Shown piece by piece: positions 1-7,963 of a DNA stretch of 64,000 nt. The notes beneath the pieces are model-generated. The model was not told the DNA's origin, made no database searches, and worked only from the letters and a program-made list of their open reading frames with translations. The stretch is from UBA1672 sp964351365 (GTDB lineage Bacteria > Pseudomonadota > Alphaproteobacteria > Micavibrionales > Micavibrionaceae). How positions within the stretch are numbered: position 1 is the first letter of the stretch; each line of letters opens with the position of its first letter. Made by a program: the position numbers and the translations under genes. The stretch lies in assembly GCA_964351365.1 (NCBI GenBank), contig CAYGNP010000002.1, positions 97,163 to 161,162 of the forward strand, read 5' to 3'.

Positions 1-472
1 ATGGCAGTTTTGTTGGCGTGCCGTAAAGCTCGCCATTAATGAAATTAGCCATGCGGCCAAAAAACAGGCCGATCGGCGCGGCGGCGCATACAATATCGGA
101 GAGTCTGAATACGTTGATTTTCCGCAAATGTGCAAAGAGCAACATGGCAAGCACAAGCCCGAGAACGCCCCCGTGAAAGGACATGCCCCCCTTCCAGATT
201 TTGACAATTTCGAGAGGGTTTTCCAGGAAATATCCGGGTTGATAGAACAAAACATAGCCAAGACGCCCACCCAGGATTACAGCCAGTACAGCATAGGTTA
301 AAAAATCGTCGATATCGTCTGTATTGGGCCTGTGCTCAGCGTTTTTAACCAGCCCCAAGCAATAGCGCCAGCCAAGCAAGAACCCAGCGAGATAAGCCAA
401 TGCGTACCAACGGATGACTAGCGGGCCCAGTTGAAGGGCGATGGGGTCGATTTGAAAACTTAAGAATTCCAT
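1..472 (-). CDS. lgt: Prolipoprotein diacylglyceryl transferase (C-terminus outside window)
   Basis: Lgt moves a diacylglyceryl group from phosphatidylglycerol onto the lipobox cysteine of prolipoproteins in the inner membrane. About 157 N-terminal residues are visible and the gene runs off the left edge. The start MEFLSFQIDP follows the family pattern. Visible family motifs are GGRLGYVLFY, the histidine motif SFHGGVLG, and FGRMANFINGELYG, which carries the conserved Arg and Asn of the Lgt signature. Several hydrophobic segments are present. It is divergent from ubiK, with about 140 bp of shared upstream DNA. Family assignment is firm; completeness cannot be judged. Confidence 0.95.
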   Translation of the reverse strand, partial: MEFLSFQIDPIALQLGPLVIRWYALAYLAGFLLGWRYCLGLVKNAEHRPNTDDIDDFLTYAVLAVILGGRLGYVLFYQPGYFLENPLEIVKIWKGGMSFHGGVLGLVLAMLLFAHLRKINVFRLSDIVCAAAPIGLFFGRMANFINGELYGTPTKLP

Positions 473-615
473 GCACTATCCTTATCCCGAACATGGGGTA
501 AAAAAAAGCTCTTTTTTTAGGCTTATTTCATACACATCAAAATCCAAGATTCTTTGACATGGTGATTGCGGGGGCAGAATTTGTTGTGCTACAACCGTGC
601 AATTCAAAATGAGTA

Positions 616-855
616 ATGCAGATGTCGAAACGGGAAAAAATACTGGATGATATTGCGCGTTTAGCCGGTGGCGCTGTTGGCCTCATGAGCGATGCGAGCA
701 AGCATGCGAAAGAGAATGTGCGTATATATGCCCATAGTGCCGCGCAGAGCATCGATTTAGTGCCGCGCGAGGATTATGAGGCGCTCGAAGCAATTGTGCA
801 TGATTTGCAGGCGCGGGTTGAAATTTTGGAAGGTAAGGGCAAGAATAAATCATGA
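616..855 (+). CDS. ubiK: UbiK/BMFP-type accessory factor
   Basis: A 79-residue protein of the YqiC/UbiK (BMFP) family, known as an accessory factor of ubiquinone biosynthesis that forms coiled-coil oligomers. The sequence has the family layout: a short N-terminal helix (KREKILDDIARLAGGAVG), a middle segment, and a C-terminal coiled coil (YEALEAIVHDLQARVEILEG). An alternative ATG two codons downstream (622) would remove only Met-Gln. It overlaps the next gene by 4 bp (ATGA), so the two are probably translationally coupled. The order lgt | ubiK-ybjN-proC is common in alphaproteobacteria. Confidence 0.85.
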   Translation: MQMSKREKILDDIARLAGGAVGLMSDASKHAKENVRIYAHSAAQSIDLVPREDYEALEAIVHDLQARVEILEGKGKNKS

Positions 856-1361
856 CAGATCACATGAGTCATTCCCTAGATGAACATGAGGCGCCGGTGC
901 ATCCGCTGGAGCGGGTTGAGAGCGTTCTTGCGGAGCATAACTGGAATTTTGATCGTGTGAGCGTGGATTCACTTTGCTTAAATATACAAGGATCGGCCTG
1001 TGTTTATCATATTGTTTTTATCTGGCAGGAGCCGCTTGATATGCTCCAGATTTCTTGTGAGTACGGCCTGAAAATTCATGATGTTCATGCACAGGATGCT
1101 TTACGAACCGTGATGGAGATGAACTTATCTCTATGGATGGGACATTTTGAATTTTCACACCGTGATTTGCGCCCACGATACCGTCATGGGATTATTATGC
1201 AAGGTGGCGCGGGCATGCATAATGCCATTGAGGATTTCATTGAAATTTCGTTGGCGCAATGTGAGCAGCATATCAGCGTTTTTCAAATGCTTGCGGATGA
1301 GCGCCCTATTCTTCCTGAGCTTCTGTCTTTGGCGCTGATGGAAACAGCCGGGGAATCGTAG
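852..1361 (+). CDS. YbjN domain-containing protein
   Basis: A 169-residue soluble protein resembling the YbjN family: an N-terminal HPLERVESVLAEHNW segment, then a beta-rich core and a long C-terminal helix that includes EDFIEISLAQCEQHIS. YbjN proteins resemble type III secretion chaperones in fold and their precise role is unclear. It overlaps ubiK by 4 bp and lies one base before the GTG of proC, so the three genes read as one operon. No signal peptide or membrane segment is seen. Family assignment rests on pattern and on the conserved neighbourhood. Confidence 0.8.
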   Translation: MTDHMSHSLDEHEAPVHPLERVESVLAEHNWNFDRVSVDSLCLNIQGSACVYHIVFIWQEPLDMLQISCEYGLKIHDVHAQDALRTVMEMNLSLWMGHFEFSHRDLRPRYRHGIIMQGGAGMHNAIEDFIEISLAQCEQHISVFQMLADERPILPELLSLALMETAGES

Positions 1362-1362
1362 G

Positions 1363-2172
1363 GTGAGCTCGAGCCTGTCTATTGTGCTCGTTGGCTGTGG
1401 GAAGATGGGCGGCGCTATGGTCAGGGCATGGCTTGATGCGGGTTTTGTAAAAGATATTCACATTATTGATCCCGTTGAGCCAGTGGCCCTTATGAATTCT
1501 GAGGCAAAGATTGCGCATAGCAAATCTTTTGGTGGTCAGAAAATTGAAACAGATATCCTTGTTTTAGCGGTTAAGCCGCAAGTTTTGAAGGTTGCCTCAG
1601 GGGGAGTTATGGGAGCATTATCCCCGAAGACCCCCGTTCTTTCGATTGCGGCGGGGCAAAGCCTTGATGTGCTTGGGGGGTGTTTTGGCAAGGCGCAGCC
1701 GATTATCCGCTCTATGCCCAACACGCCGGCGGCGATTGGGCGTGGGGTCAGCGTTTCGGTTGCCAATTCTCACGCTAGCCCTGCGCAGAAAGAAATTTGT
1801 GGGCGACTGCTTGGGGCGTGCGGCCATCATTACTGGGTGGAGGATGAGGGCCTGATTGATAGCGTCACAGCGCTTTCCGGCAGTGGGCCTGCTTATGTGT
1901 TTTATATGATTGAGGCGCTTACGCGGGCGGGCGAGCAGATCGGGCTGGATGCGGCGCTGGCTGCAGCGCTGGCGCGACAGACGGTTATTGGTAGTGCGGC
2001 GCTGGCGGAGGCGCAGGCGGATATTTCGCCCGCGGTTTTGCGGCAAAATGTAACGAGCCCGGGGGGGACAACTCAGGCCGGGCTTGAAGTTCTAATGGAC
2101 GGCCGGTTTGATGATATCTTGCTCGAAACGCTGAAGGCCGCCAAGGCGCGCTCTGAAGCGCTTAAGGGTTAG
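1363..2172 (+). CDS. proC: Pyrroline-5-carboxylate reductase
   Basis: Catalyses the last step of proline synthesis, reducing 1-pyrroline-5-carboxylate with NAD(P)H. The 269-residue protein starts with a Rossmann fold (VLVGCGKMGGAMVRAW) and contains the central ALSGSGPAYVFYMIEAL helix and the family signature around TSPGGTTQAGLEVL. The start is GTG, two bases after the ybjN stop codon. Its last 11 bp overlap the 3' end of the convergent mucR gene. Length and motifs are normal for the family. Confidence 0.96.
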   Translation: MSSSLSIVLVGCGKMGGAMVRAWLDAGFVKDIHIIDPVEPVALMNSEAKIAHSKSFGGQKIETDILVLAVKPQVLKVASGGVMGALSPKTPVLSIAAGQSLDVLGGCFGKAQPIIRSMPNTPAAIGRGVSVSVANSHASPAQKEICGRLLGACGHHYWVEDEGLIDSVTALSGSGPAYVFYMIEALTRAGEQIGLDAALAAALARQTVIGSAALAEAQADISPAVLRQNVTSPGGTTQAGLEVLMDGRFDDILLETLKAAKARSEALKG

Positions 2173-2569
2173 TTGCGCGGCCAAGGCCGATATCTTTTGC
2201 AAGGCGGCTGCGTTTTTCAGCATAGTTCGGGGCAACCATCGGATAATCGGCAGGCAGACCCCAGCGTTCGCGGTATTGATCCGGGCTCATGTTATAGGCC
2301 GTTTTCAAGTGGCGCTTGAGCATTTTAAGCTGTTTGCCGTCTTCGAGGCAAATCAGATAGTCTGGTGTTATGGAGCGCTTGATCGGCACGGCAGGTTGCG
2401 GGCGATCCGCTAGTGTTCTGGTTTCAACGCCAGCATTATTAAGAGATTTATAAACCTGATCAATTAAGTTTGGAATATCCTCGGGGTTGAGTGCGTTGTT
2501 TGAAACATAGGCTGATACAAGTTCGGTTGTTAGGCCTAGTAAAACTTCGCGCTCAATTTCTTTGTCCAT
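2162..2569 (-). CDS. MucR/Ros family transcriptional regulator
   Basis: A 135-residue protein with the conserved MucR/Ros C-terminal zinc-finger-like DNA-binding region: CLEDGKQLKMLKRHL, then MSPDQYRERWGLPADYPMVA, then NYAEKRSRLAKDIGLGR. The N-terminal helix (EVLLGLTTELVSAYVSNN) is also typical. These regulators bind AT-rich promoters and control exopolysaccharide, motility and cell-cycle genes in alphaproteobacteria. The local target is not visible. It is the last gene of the minus-strand run, 85 bp after tsaB, and converges on proC with an 11-bp overlap. Confidence 0.93.
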   Translation of the reverse strand: MDKEIEREVLLGLTTELVSAYVSNNALNPEDIPNLIDQVYKSLNNAGVETRTLADRPQPAVPIKRSITPDYLICLEDGKQLKMLKRHLKTAYNMSPDQYRERWGLPADYPMVAPNYAEKRSRLAKDIGLGRATNP

Positions 2570-2654
2570 AAATCCCTACCCTTTACTTTGTGAACCTTCG
2601 TTCATTTTTTGAAGACACAAAAATACACGCTTCGCGGGTAATCACAAGGGGGAT

Positions 2655-3329
2655 TTAAGCTTTGATGCTGATTTTTCTGGCTTTTCTTTTTGGTGTTCCG
2701 ATTTCTGCACCCCTTAAATATATGGGGTCGGAATTTATGGCTTCGGGGGTGTGTTGATAAATAGTATGTGCCAGCTCCGCCAGTTTTTCCATGCTGATTT
2801 TTTCAATAGTCTCAAACGAGGATGAGGGTGGAAAATTCGCCTCGCTCTGAAGGCGCTGATTTGCGTTACCTATAATGTGGCAATTCTGCGTATTAATTTT
2901 TTTCATAATTTGTTCAGCCGTTAAGCATTGGGGCAGCTCATCCCTAAATTTAAAATAGAAATCGTGGCGTTTTGTTTCCAAAACTATGGACAGCATTTTC
3001 TTCTCTTTATTCTCATTTGCAGAGTGAGCAATTGCATCAAAAGTTGACACGCCCGCGACGGGCACTGAGAGCACCTGACCCAGCGTCTTTGCGGTTATAA
3101 GGCCAATACGCAACCCTGCAAAAGCTCCGGGTCCTTGGGTTACAGCGATCATACCCAAATCAGAGAAGGATTTTTTGGCATCATCAAGAACCGATTGAAC
3201 CATGGGGATGAGACATTCTGACTGCCCACGCTCCATGGGTGTGAACCGCTCTATTGTATTTTTAGTTTGCGTATCATAAAGACCGACTGAGCAGCCTTGG
3301 AGCGCGGTATCAAGGGCGAGGATTAACAT
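2655..3329 (-). CDS. tsaB: tRNA threonylcarbamoyladenosine biosynthesis protein TsaB
   Basis: TsaB is the non-catalytic partner of TsaD in making t6A37 on ANN-decoding tRNAs. The 224-residue protein has the ASKHA-type N-terminus MLILALDTALQGCSVGLYD and the diagnostic VTQGPGAFAGLRIGLITAKTL motif at about residues 64-83. The C-terminal part is divergent, as is usual. It follows the Nfu gene by 9 bp in the conserved order usp-nfu-tsaB. The rimI gene often found next is absent; mucR takes its place. Confidence 0.93.
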   Translation of the reverse strand: MLILALDTALQGCSVGLYDTQTKNTIERFTPMERGQSECLIPMVQSVLDDAKKSFSDLGMIAVTQGPGAFAGLRIGLITAKTLGQVLSVPVAGVSTFDAIAHSANENKEKKMLSIVLETKRHDFYFKFRDELPQCLTAEQIMKKINTQNCHIIGNANQRLQSEANFPPSSSFETIEKISMEKLAELAHTIYQHTPEAINSDPIYLRGAEIGTPKRKARKISIKA

Positions 3330-3338
3330 CTTAAACTT

Positions 3339-3899
3339 TTAATATTCTGCCGAAGGTCGGACTTCTTTAACTTCGGGTATGTAGTGCCTGAGCATGTTTT
3401 CAATGCCGCTTTTGAGGGTTGCAGTAGAGCTTGGGCAACCAGAGCAGGCTCCCTGCATTTGCAGAAAGACAATGCCATCTTCAAAGCGGTCAAAGACGAT
3501 ATCTCCGCCATCCATAGCCACCATTGGCCGCACGCGCTCTTCCAGCAATTCCTTGATTTGCTTTGTAATTTCATCATCTTCCTGTGCGGGCTTTGTTTCG
3601 GCGACTTCGATATTTTTGTCGATGATCGGCTGGCCGGTAGAAAGATGATCCATTAAAAGGGCAAGAACCATAGGTTTCAGCATCGGCCAGTCAGTGTCAT
3701 CGGCCTTTGTGATCGAGATAAAATCCGTGGAGAGAAATACACGCGTTACGCCGGTTATTCCAAAAAGACGTTTTGCCAAAGGTGATTTTCCTGCATCAGC
3801 AGAAGAGGAAAAATCGATTGTGCCTTGTTCAAGAATAGGCTGGCCGGGCAAAAATTTTAACGTTGCCGGGTTTGGTGTCTCTTGAGTTTGTATAAACAT
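3339..3899 (-). CDS. NifU/Nfu-type Fe-S cluster carrier
   Basis: A 186-residue Nfu protein with two domains. The N-terminal Nfu_N domain starts MFIQTQETPNPATLKFLPG. The C-terminal NifU-like domain carries the cluster-binding CxxC in GACSGCPSS (cysteines near residues 152 and 155). Such proteins deliver 4Fe-4S clusters to client enzymes, in mitochondria as well as alphaproteobacteria. It lies between the universal stress protein and tsaB, a long-conserved neighbourhood. No truncation is seen. Confidence 0.94.
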   Translation of the reverse strand: MFIQTQETPNPATLKFLPGQPILEQGTIDFSSSADAGKSPLAKRLFGITGVTRVFLSTDFISITKADDTDWPMLKPMVLALLMDHLSTGQPIIDKNIEVAETKPAQEDDEITKQIKELLEERVRPMVAMDGGDIVFDRFEDGIVFLQMQGACSGCPSSTATLKSGIENMLRHYIPEVKEVRPSAEY

Positions 3900-3956
3900 G
3901 AGCGGGTGTCCTTTGATTTAAATCACCCCTATCTATATAGAATGCGGCGGTTTTGT

Positions 3957-4421
3957 TCAAGACTCAACCAGATCGGAGATGATGAGCAAAGGCACAGGCA
4001 GCTTTGAGAGCCCTTTGCCGGAGAAATAGGAAACCAGCGGCCCGGGATTTGATGACGGGGCAGCCGCCAGAACAAGGGCAGCGATGTTGGGATTTTCCCT
4101 GATTACCTTGAGGATAAGGTCAGTATATTCTCCCTCCTCTATGCAAACCATCGGGATTTTTGATGTTTTTTCAATTGTTGTGCCGGCGGCGCGCCATATC
4201 ATTTGCTCTGCCTTTTTGCGCATTTCCTCACGCACACGATCTTCGACATTTTGCCAATTTTGGACGTGAACACGCTCTATGACATAAAGAAGCGCAACAT
4301 AGCCATCTTCGGCGTTCGCGAATTCTGCGGCCTGAATGATCGCTTTTTCACACTCTTCGGTATCGTCAATAATGACAAGATAGACGCCTTTGCGCTTTTT
4401 TGAATCAGATTTTTTAGTCAT
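3957..4421 (-). CDS. Universal stress protein (UspA family)
   Basis: A 154-residue UspA-fold protein. It has the first beta strand YLVIIDDTEECEKAI, a long central helix rich in Lys and Glu, and a C-terminal block that includes AALVLAAAPSSNPGPLVSYF and KLPVPLLIISD. The start MTKKSDSKKRKG at 4421 is preferred over an in-frame ATG five codons upstream because the extra residues are not family-like. Usp proteins are cytoplasmic and respond to stress; whether this one binds ATP is not clear from the motifs. It belongs to the murJ-to-tsaB minus-strand run. Confidence 0.88.
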   Translation of the reverse strand: MTKKSDSKKRKGVYLVIIDDTEECEKAIIQAAEFANAEDGYVALLYVIERVHVQNWQNVEDRVREEMRKKAEQMIWRAAGTTIEKTSKIPMVCIEEGEYTDLILKVIRENPNIAALVLAAAPSSNPGPLVSYFSGKGLSKLPVPLLIISDLVES

Positions 4422-4440
4422 ATGTGCTCCACACAAATAT

Positions 4441-5184
4441 TCACAGTTTAACTTTTAACACACTAATGGCCCAGCCTGCAAAAACGGCGATGGCTATACA
4501 TGTGAGTGCGTATAGCAATTTATTTTTATGAGCTGCATTATATATAAATGCATTTAACCCAACCTGCTCGACTTTGAAAATATCATAGCTGTGCTCTTTG
4601 GCTACTCCATTTTTTATGAGGTAGCTGTGGATATGATATTCACCCGTGGGGACAGATGCGGGAATATTAAAGCGTGCATGGAAAAAATTTTCGCTTAGAA
4701 ATTCGATTTTGGCGGGCTCATCAAAAAAAACATGTTGCTGAATTTTTTTTGCCTTTAATGCGTTTTGAAAATCAACTGTGTTGGCGAGATTGCCGGATTC
4801 ATTTTTGGTCAGTGATTTTATGATTGCTTCAAAGCCTATGCCATTTTTGAACAATATTTCCCTTTTTTTGTCGTTTTTGACATCAAGTGTGGAGGCAAAG
4901 TTGTAATATGTGGGAACACCATTGAAGGCAATATAAGATGTATTTATCCATGCCCCCATGATGCGCGCCTTTTTCCAGATGGTCATATCGACCTTCGGGC
5001 CTTCAAGGACGATGGCTATATCGGCGGAGGTGTCTCGGCGGTCGCCAAATACATCAATCGATGCACCACCAAAGCCAACTGTGACGTCAATATGGTCGTT
5101 TGCAGTTTTAATGGTTAAATCTTTCGCCTGAGCACATGGTACAGACAAAAACAACAATAGCAAGGCTATGAAATATTTCATCAT
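4441..5184 (-). CDS. TIGR02186-type exported/membrane protein
   Basis: A 247-residue protein resembling the uncharacterised TIGR02186 family, which is often found beside TauE/SafE transporters in alphaproteobacteria. It has a cleavable signal peptide (MMKYFIALLLLFLSVPCAQA), a periplasmic beta-rich region (VDVTVGFGGASIDVFGDR-like start, VVLEGPKVDMTIWKKARI-like core), and one C-terminal membrane segment (LLYALTCIAIAVFAGWAI). The start overlaps the tauE stop by 4 bp (ATGA), so the two are translationally coupled. I infer that it works with the transporter; the biochemical role is unknown. Confidence 0.82.
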   Translation of the reverse strand: MMKYFIALLLLFLSVPCAQAKDLTIKTANDHIDVTVGFGGASIDVFGDRRDTSADIAIVLEGPKVDMTIWKKARIMGAWINTSYIAFNGVPTYYNFASTLDVKNDKKREILFKNGIGFEAIIKSLTKNESGNLANTVDFQNALKAKKIQQHVFFDEPAKIEFLSENFFHARFNIPASVPTGEYHIHSYLIKNGVAKEHSYDIFKVEQVGLNAFIYNAAHKNKLLYALTCIAIAVFAGWAISVLKVKL

Positions 5185-6092
5185 TTCTCTGTAACCACAT
5201 AGATTTCTTTGGGCTCGATGAAAAGCTGCATTGCCATTTGGGAGCAAACGCCAAGAACGAGCAGGGCAAGAATAATTCGCGCGCGCGCGCCTGTCACCTT
5301 GCGGGAGGCCAAAACGCCAATTTGTGCTCCAATAACGCCGCCGATGATGAGAAAAAAGGCAAGCATGATATCGACGCTGTTGCTGATGGTGGCGTGCATG
5401 ATGGTGGCGAAAGCACTTGTGAAGATAATCTGAAATAGCGACGTTCCGGCCACAAGCAGCGGCGGCATGCCAATAATATAAATCATTGCGGGGACGAGCA
5501 GGAAGCCCCCGCCTACGCCCATTGTGGCCACGAGGAAGCCGCTGAGTGCGCCTATCGAGAGAGGCACGATGGCGCTGATGTATAGTTTTGAGCGGGGAAA
5601 GCGCATTTTATACGGAAGGCGTGAGATGAGAGAAGGGGATTTCAGGCGGTTAAATTCTGATTTCATGGTTTTTTTCTTGAGGGTGGTAAATAGCCCCTCG
5701 AAGAGCATCATCACCCCGATTGTGCCGAGCAGGAGAATGTACAGCAGCGCAATAATGAGGTCTATTTGGCCGATATACTTGATGAACTGGAAGAAAAATA
5801 TTCCTATAACCGTGCCGAACAGGCCGCCAGCAAGCATTACACTGGCGACGAGGAAATCCACGTGGCCACGTCGCCAATAGCTGAGCACACCACTGGTTCC
5901 TGAAGCGATGAGCTGGCTTCCCTGTGTGCCAACAGCGATGGCCGCAGGTATGCCCATGAAAATGAGTAGCGGGGTTGTTAAAAATCCTCCACCTACGCCG
6001 AAGACGCCAGAGATGAAGCCGACAAACATGCCGAGCATGAAAATCATTTCTACAGAAACACTCATTTCCGCGATGGGAAGATAGATTTGCAT
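5181..6092 (-). CDS. Sulfite exporter TauE/SafE family permease
   Basis: A polytopic membrane protein of about 303 residues with the internal repeat of the TauE/SafE family. The first half carries GVFGVGGGFLTTPLLI and the second carries ATMGVGGGFLLVPAMIY. Family members move sulfite, sulfoacetate or other organosulfur anions; the substrate here is not evident. I chose the start MQIYLPIAEM; an upstream ATG would add 15 non-conserved residues. It overlaps the TIGR02186 gene by 4 bp. A run of alternating GC at about 5279-5290 lies inside the coding region and is of no obvious significance. Confidence 0.9.
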   Translation of the reverse strand: MQIYLPIAEMSVSVEMIFMLGMFVGFISGVFGVGGGFLTTPLLIFMGIPAAIAVGTQGSQLIASGTSGVLSYWRRGHVDFLVASVMLAGGLFGTVIGIFFFQFIKYIGQIDLIIALLYILLLGTIGVMMLFEGLFTTLKKKTMKSEFNRLKSPSLISRLPYKMRFPRSKLYISAIVPLSIGALSGFLVATMGVGGGFLLVPAMIYIIGMPPLLVAGTSLFQIIFTSAFATIMHATISNSVDIMLAFFLIIGGVIGAQIGVLASRKVTGARARIILALLVLGVCSQMAMQLFIEPKEIYVVTEK

Positions 6093-6201
6093 CCGCGTAT
6101 AACCCGATCTTGTAATTTTTTCACACACACATAGCACGCTAATGCGTGGGATGCAAAATTCAAGTTTTTATAAGGTGTATCTTATTTTTATACGCCGAAA
6201 T

Positions 6202-6858
6202 TTAGAATTTGTAAGAGTCCAGCTCTTCTGGTCCCAAAACCTCAACAGGCTTGTCGTTCAAGAAGGCTCTGTAATGACCGCTTGGGGAGACATGACGAAC
6301 ATTTTTGAAGTCGATTGATTTCACGACATTCAAGAATGCAGGGCGCCATTTTTTGTAAACGCTTGCTTCGGCTGAGCAGTCTACGGCATACATTTGATCA
6401 TGGTAGAGGGAGGCGAACATCACGCCGCGCTTACGGACAATCTGGCCCTCTGCAGTTTCAAAGGATGCTTCGGCCATGCTCGCGAATCCAAGGCCTAATC
6501 CGGCCTCATCCTTGAAAGTATCTACGACAACCTCGTTGTAGTCACCCAAATAATCTTTCCAGAATTCGTGGCTGTAGGCAATTTTTTGGATATCAGAATC
6601 GAATTTTGGTGGGTAGATGACAAAGCGTCGGTCGGAACGCACGCGAACCTTGCAGATGGCGTGATCATTTACGCCGGGACCCGCAATGGTGAGCTTGTCA
6701 TCGGCTTTCTGGTTGTTAATTACGGCCCACGTGTCAGGAAAGCTTATGGTGAAGCGGTCATCCTGATCTTCATAAAAGAAGATTTCCGCATGCGCGGATA
6801 GTGACATCGTGAGACAGCAAGCAGACACAAAAAGAAGGGATTTGAATTTAGAAAGCAT
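6202..6858 (-). CDS. Secreted protein of unknown function
   Basis: A 218-residue protein with a clear signal peptide (KSLLFVSACCLTMSLSAHAE). The mature part begins FFYEDQDDRFTISFPDTW, a pattern seen in PsbP-like or other beta-sandwich periplasmic proteins. Two cysteines remain after the signal (ICKVRVRS and AVDCSAEAS) and could form a disulfide. I do not recognise a named family. It lies between trpS and tauE in the same direction, with about 100 bp on each side, so it may have its own promoter. Confidence 0.75.
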   Translation of the reverse strand: MLSKFKSLLFVSACCLTMSLSAHAEIFFYEDQDDRFTISFPDTWAVINNQKADDKLTIAGPGVNDHAICKVRVRSDRRFVIYPPKFDSDIQKIAYSHEFWKDYLGDYNEVVVDTFKDEAGLGLGFASMAEASFETAEGQIVRKRGVMFASLYHDQMYAVDCSAEASVYKKWRPAFLNVVKSIDFKNVRHVSPSGHYRAFLNDKPVEVLGPEELDSYKF

Positions 6859-6958
6859 ATTTATATTTACCTAGAACGCGTTAACTCGGCTTCTATTGTG
6901 CTATGTTAATGACAAAAAAGCAAACATCTTCTTTTATCTTACCCCTGATTATTTCTTT

Positions 6959-7960
6959 TCAGGAAAAAAACCCCATGATTTCCTGTGTTTGCCTAAGGGT
7001 TTTGGATGCAATGTCACGGGCGTTTTCTGCGCCTTTCAACAAAATAGCGTCCACCTGATCGGGTTGTTTCATAAGATCATTCATACGGGCGGTGATGGGG
7101 GCAAGATGTTCCACAGCGACATCAATAAGGGCGGGTTTGAATGTGCCGAATTGTTGCCCGGCAACGCTCTGGAGAAGTTTTTCAGGCGTGGTATTTGATA
7201 ATGCGGCATATAAGGTGATGAGATTGAGGGCTTCGGGGCGGCCCTTGAGGTCTGAGAGATTATCTGGCAGAGGCTCAGCGTCCGTTTTGGCCTTTTTGAT
7301 TTTTTTAGCGATCATGTCCGGGGTATCGGTTAAATTAATCCGTGACATGTCAGATTCATCGGATTTACTCATTTTTTTTGTCCCATCGCGCAGGGACATA
7401 ACGCGCGGCGCGGGACCAGCAATAAAAGGCTCCGGCTGGGGGAAAAACTCAACGCCATAGCGGGTATTGAAGGTGGATGCAAGATCACGCGTGAGCTCGA
7501 GGTGCTGTTTTTGATCTTCTCCGACGGGGACGTGCGTTGCCTTATAGAGCAGGATATCGGCGGCCATCAGTACGGGATAAGCAAACAGGCCAAGGCCTGC
7601 ACGCTCCTGATTTTTGCCTGCCTTGTCCTTAAACTGCGTCATGCGCTCGAGCTTGCCCATTTGCGCCATGGTCGCCAGCAGCCACATGAGCTGGGTGTGC
7701 TCCGGGACATGAGATTGTACGAAAATTGAAGATTTTGAAGGGTCAATGCCGCATGCAATATAGGCCGCCGCAATTTCACGTGTGGCCTGCGCCAGATGCG
7801 CAGGGTTATATTCAACGGTGATTGCGTGCAGATCCACTACACCATAAAGGCATTTCGTGTCCGGCTTGGCCTGAAAGGCAACCCAGTTTTTCAGCGCGCC
7901 AAGATAGTTACCAAGGTGAAGCTGGCTGGTGGGTTGCATGCAGGATAAAATAATATTCAT
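6959..7960 (-). CDS. trpS: Tryptophanyl-tRNA synthetase
   Basis: Charges tRNA-Trp. The 333-residue class I synthetase shows the HIGH-like motif in PTSQLHLGNYLGAL near the N-terminus and the KMSKS loop in GTKKMSKSDES at about residue 194. The conserved GEDQKQHLELTRDLA block is also present. It starts 3 bp after the murJ stop codon; murJ-trpS is a conserved alphaproteobacterial pair. Length is normal. The cognate tRNA-Trp gene is also in this window, at 50510. Confidence 0.97.
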   Translation of the reverse strand: MNIILSCMQPTSQLHLGNYLGALKNWVAFQAKPDTKCLYGVVDLHAITVEYNPAHLAQATREIAAAYIACGIDPSKSSIFVQSHVPEHTQLMWLLATMAQMGKLERMTQFKDKAGKNQERAGLGLFAYPVLMAADILLYKATHVPVGEDQKQHLELTRDLASTFNTRYGVEFFPQPEPFIAGPAPRVMSLRDGTKKMSKSDESDMSRINLTDTPDMIAKKIKKAKTDAEPLPDNLSDLKGRPEALNLITLYAALSNTTPEKLLQSVAGQQFGTFKPALIDVAVEHLAPITARMNDLMKQPDQVDAILLKGAENARDIASKTLRQTQEIMGFFS

Positions 7961-7963
7961 GGG

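Noticed and set aside
5278..5290. Alternating GC run
   Set aside because: It lies inside tauE as Arg/Ala codons and has no sign of separate function.
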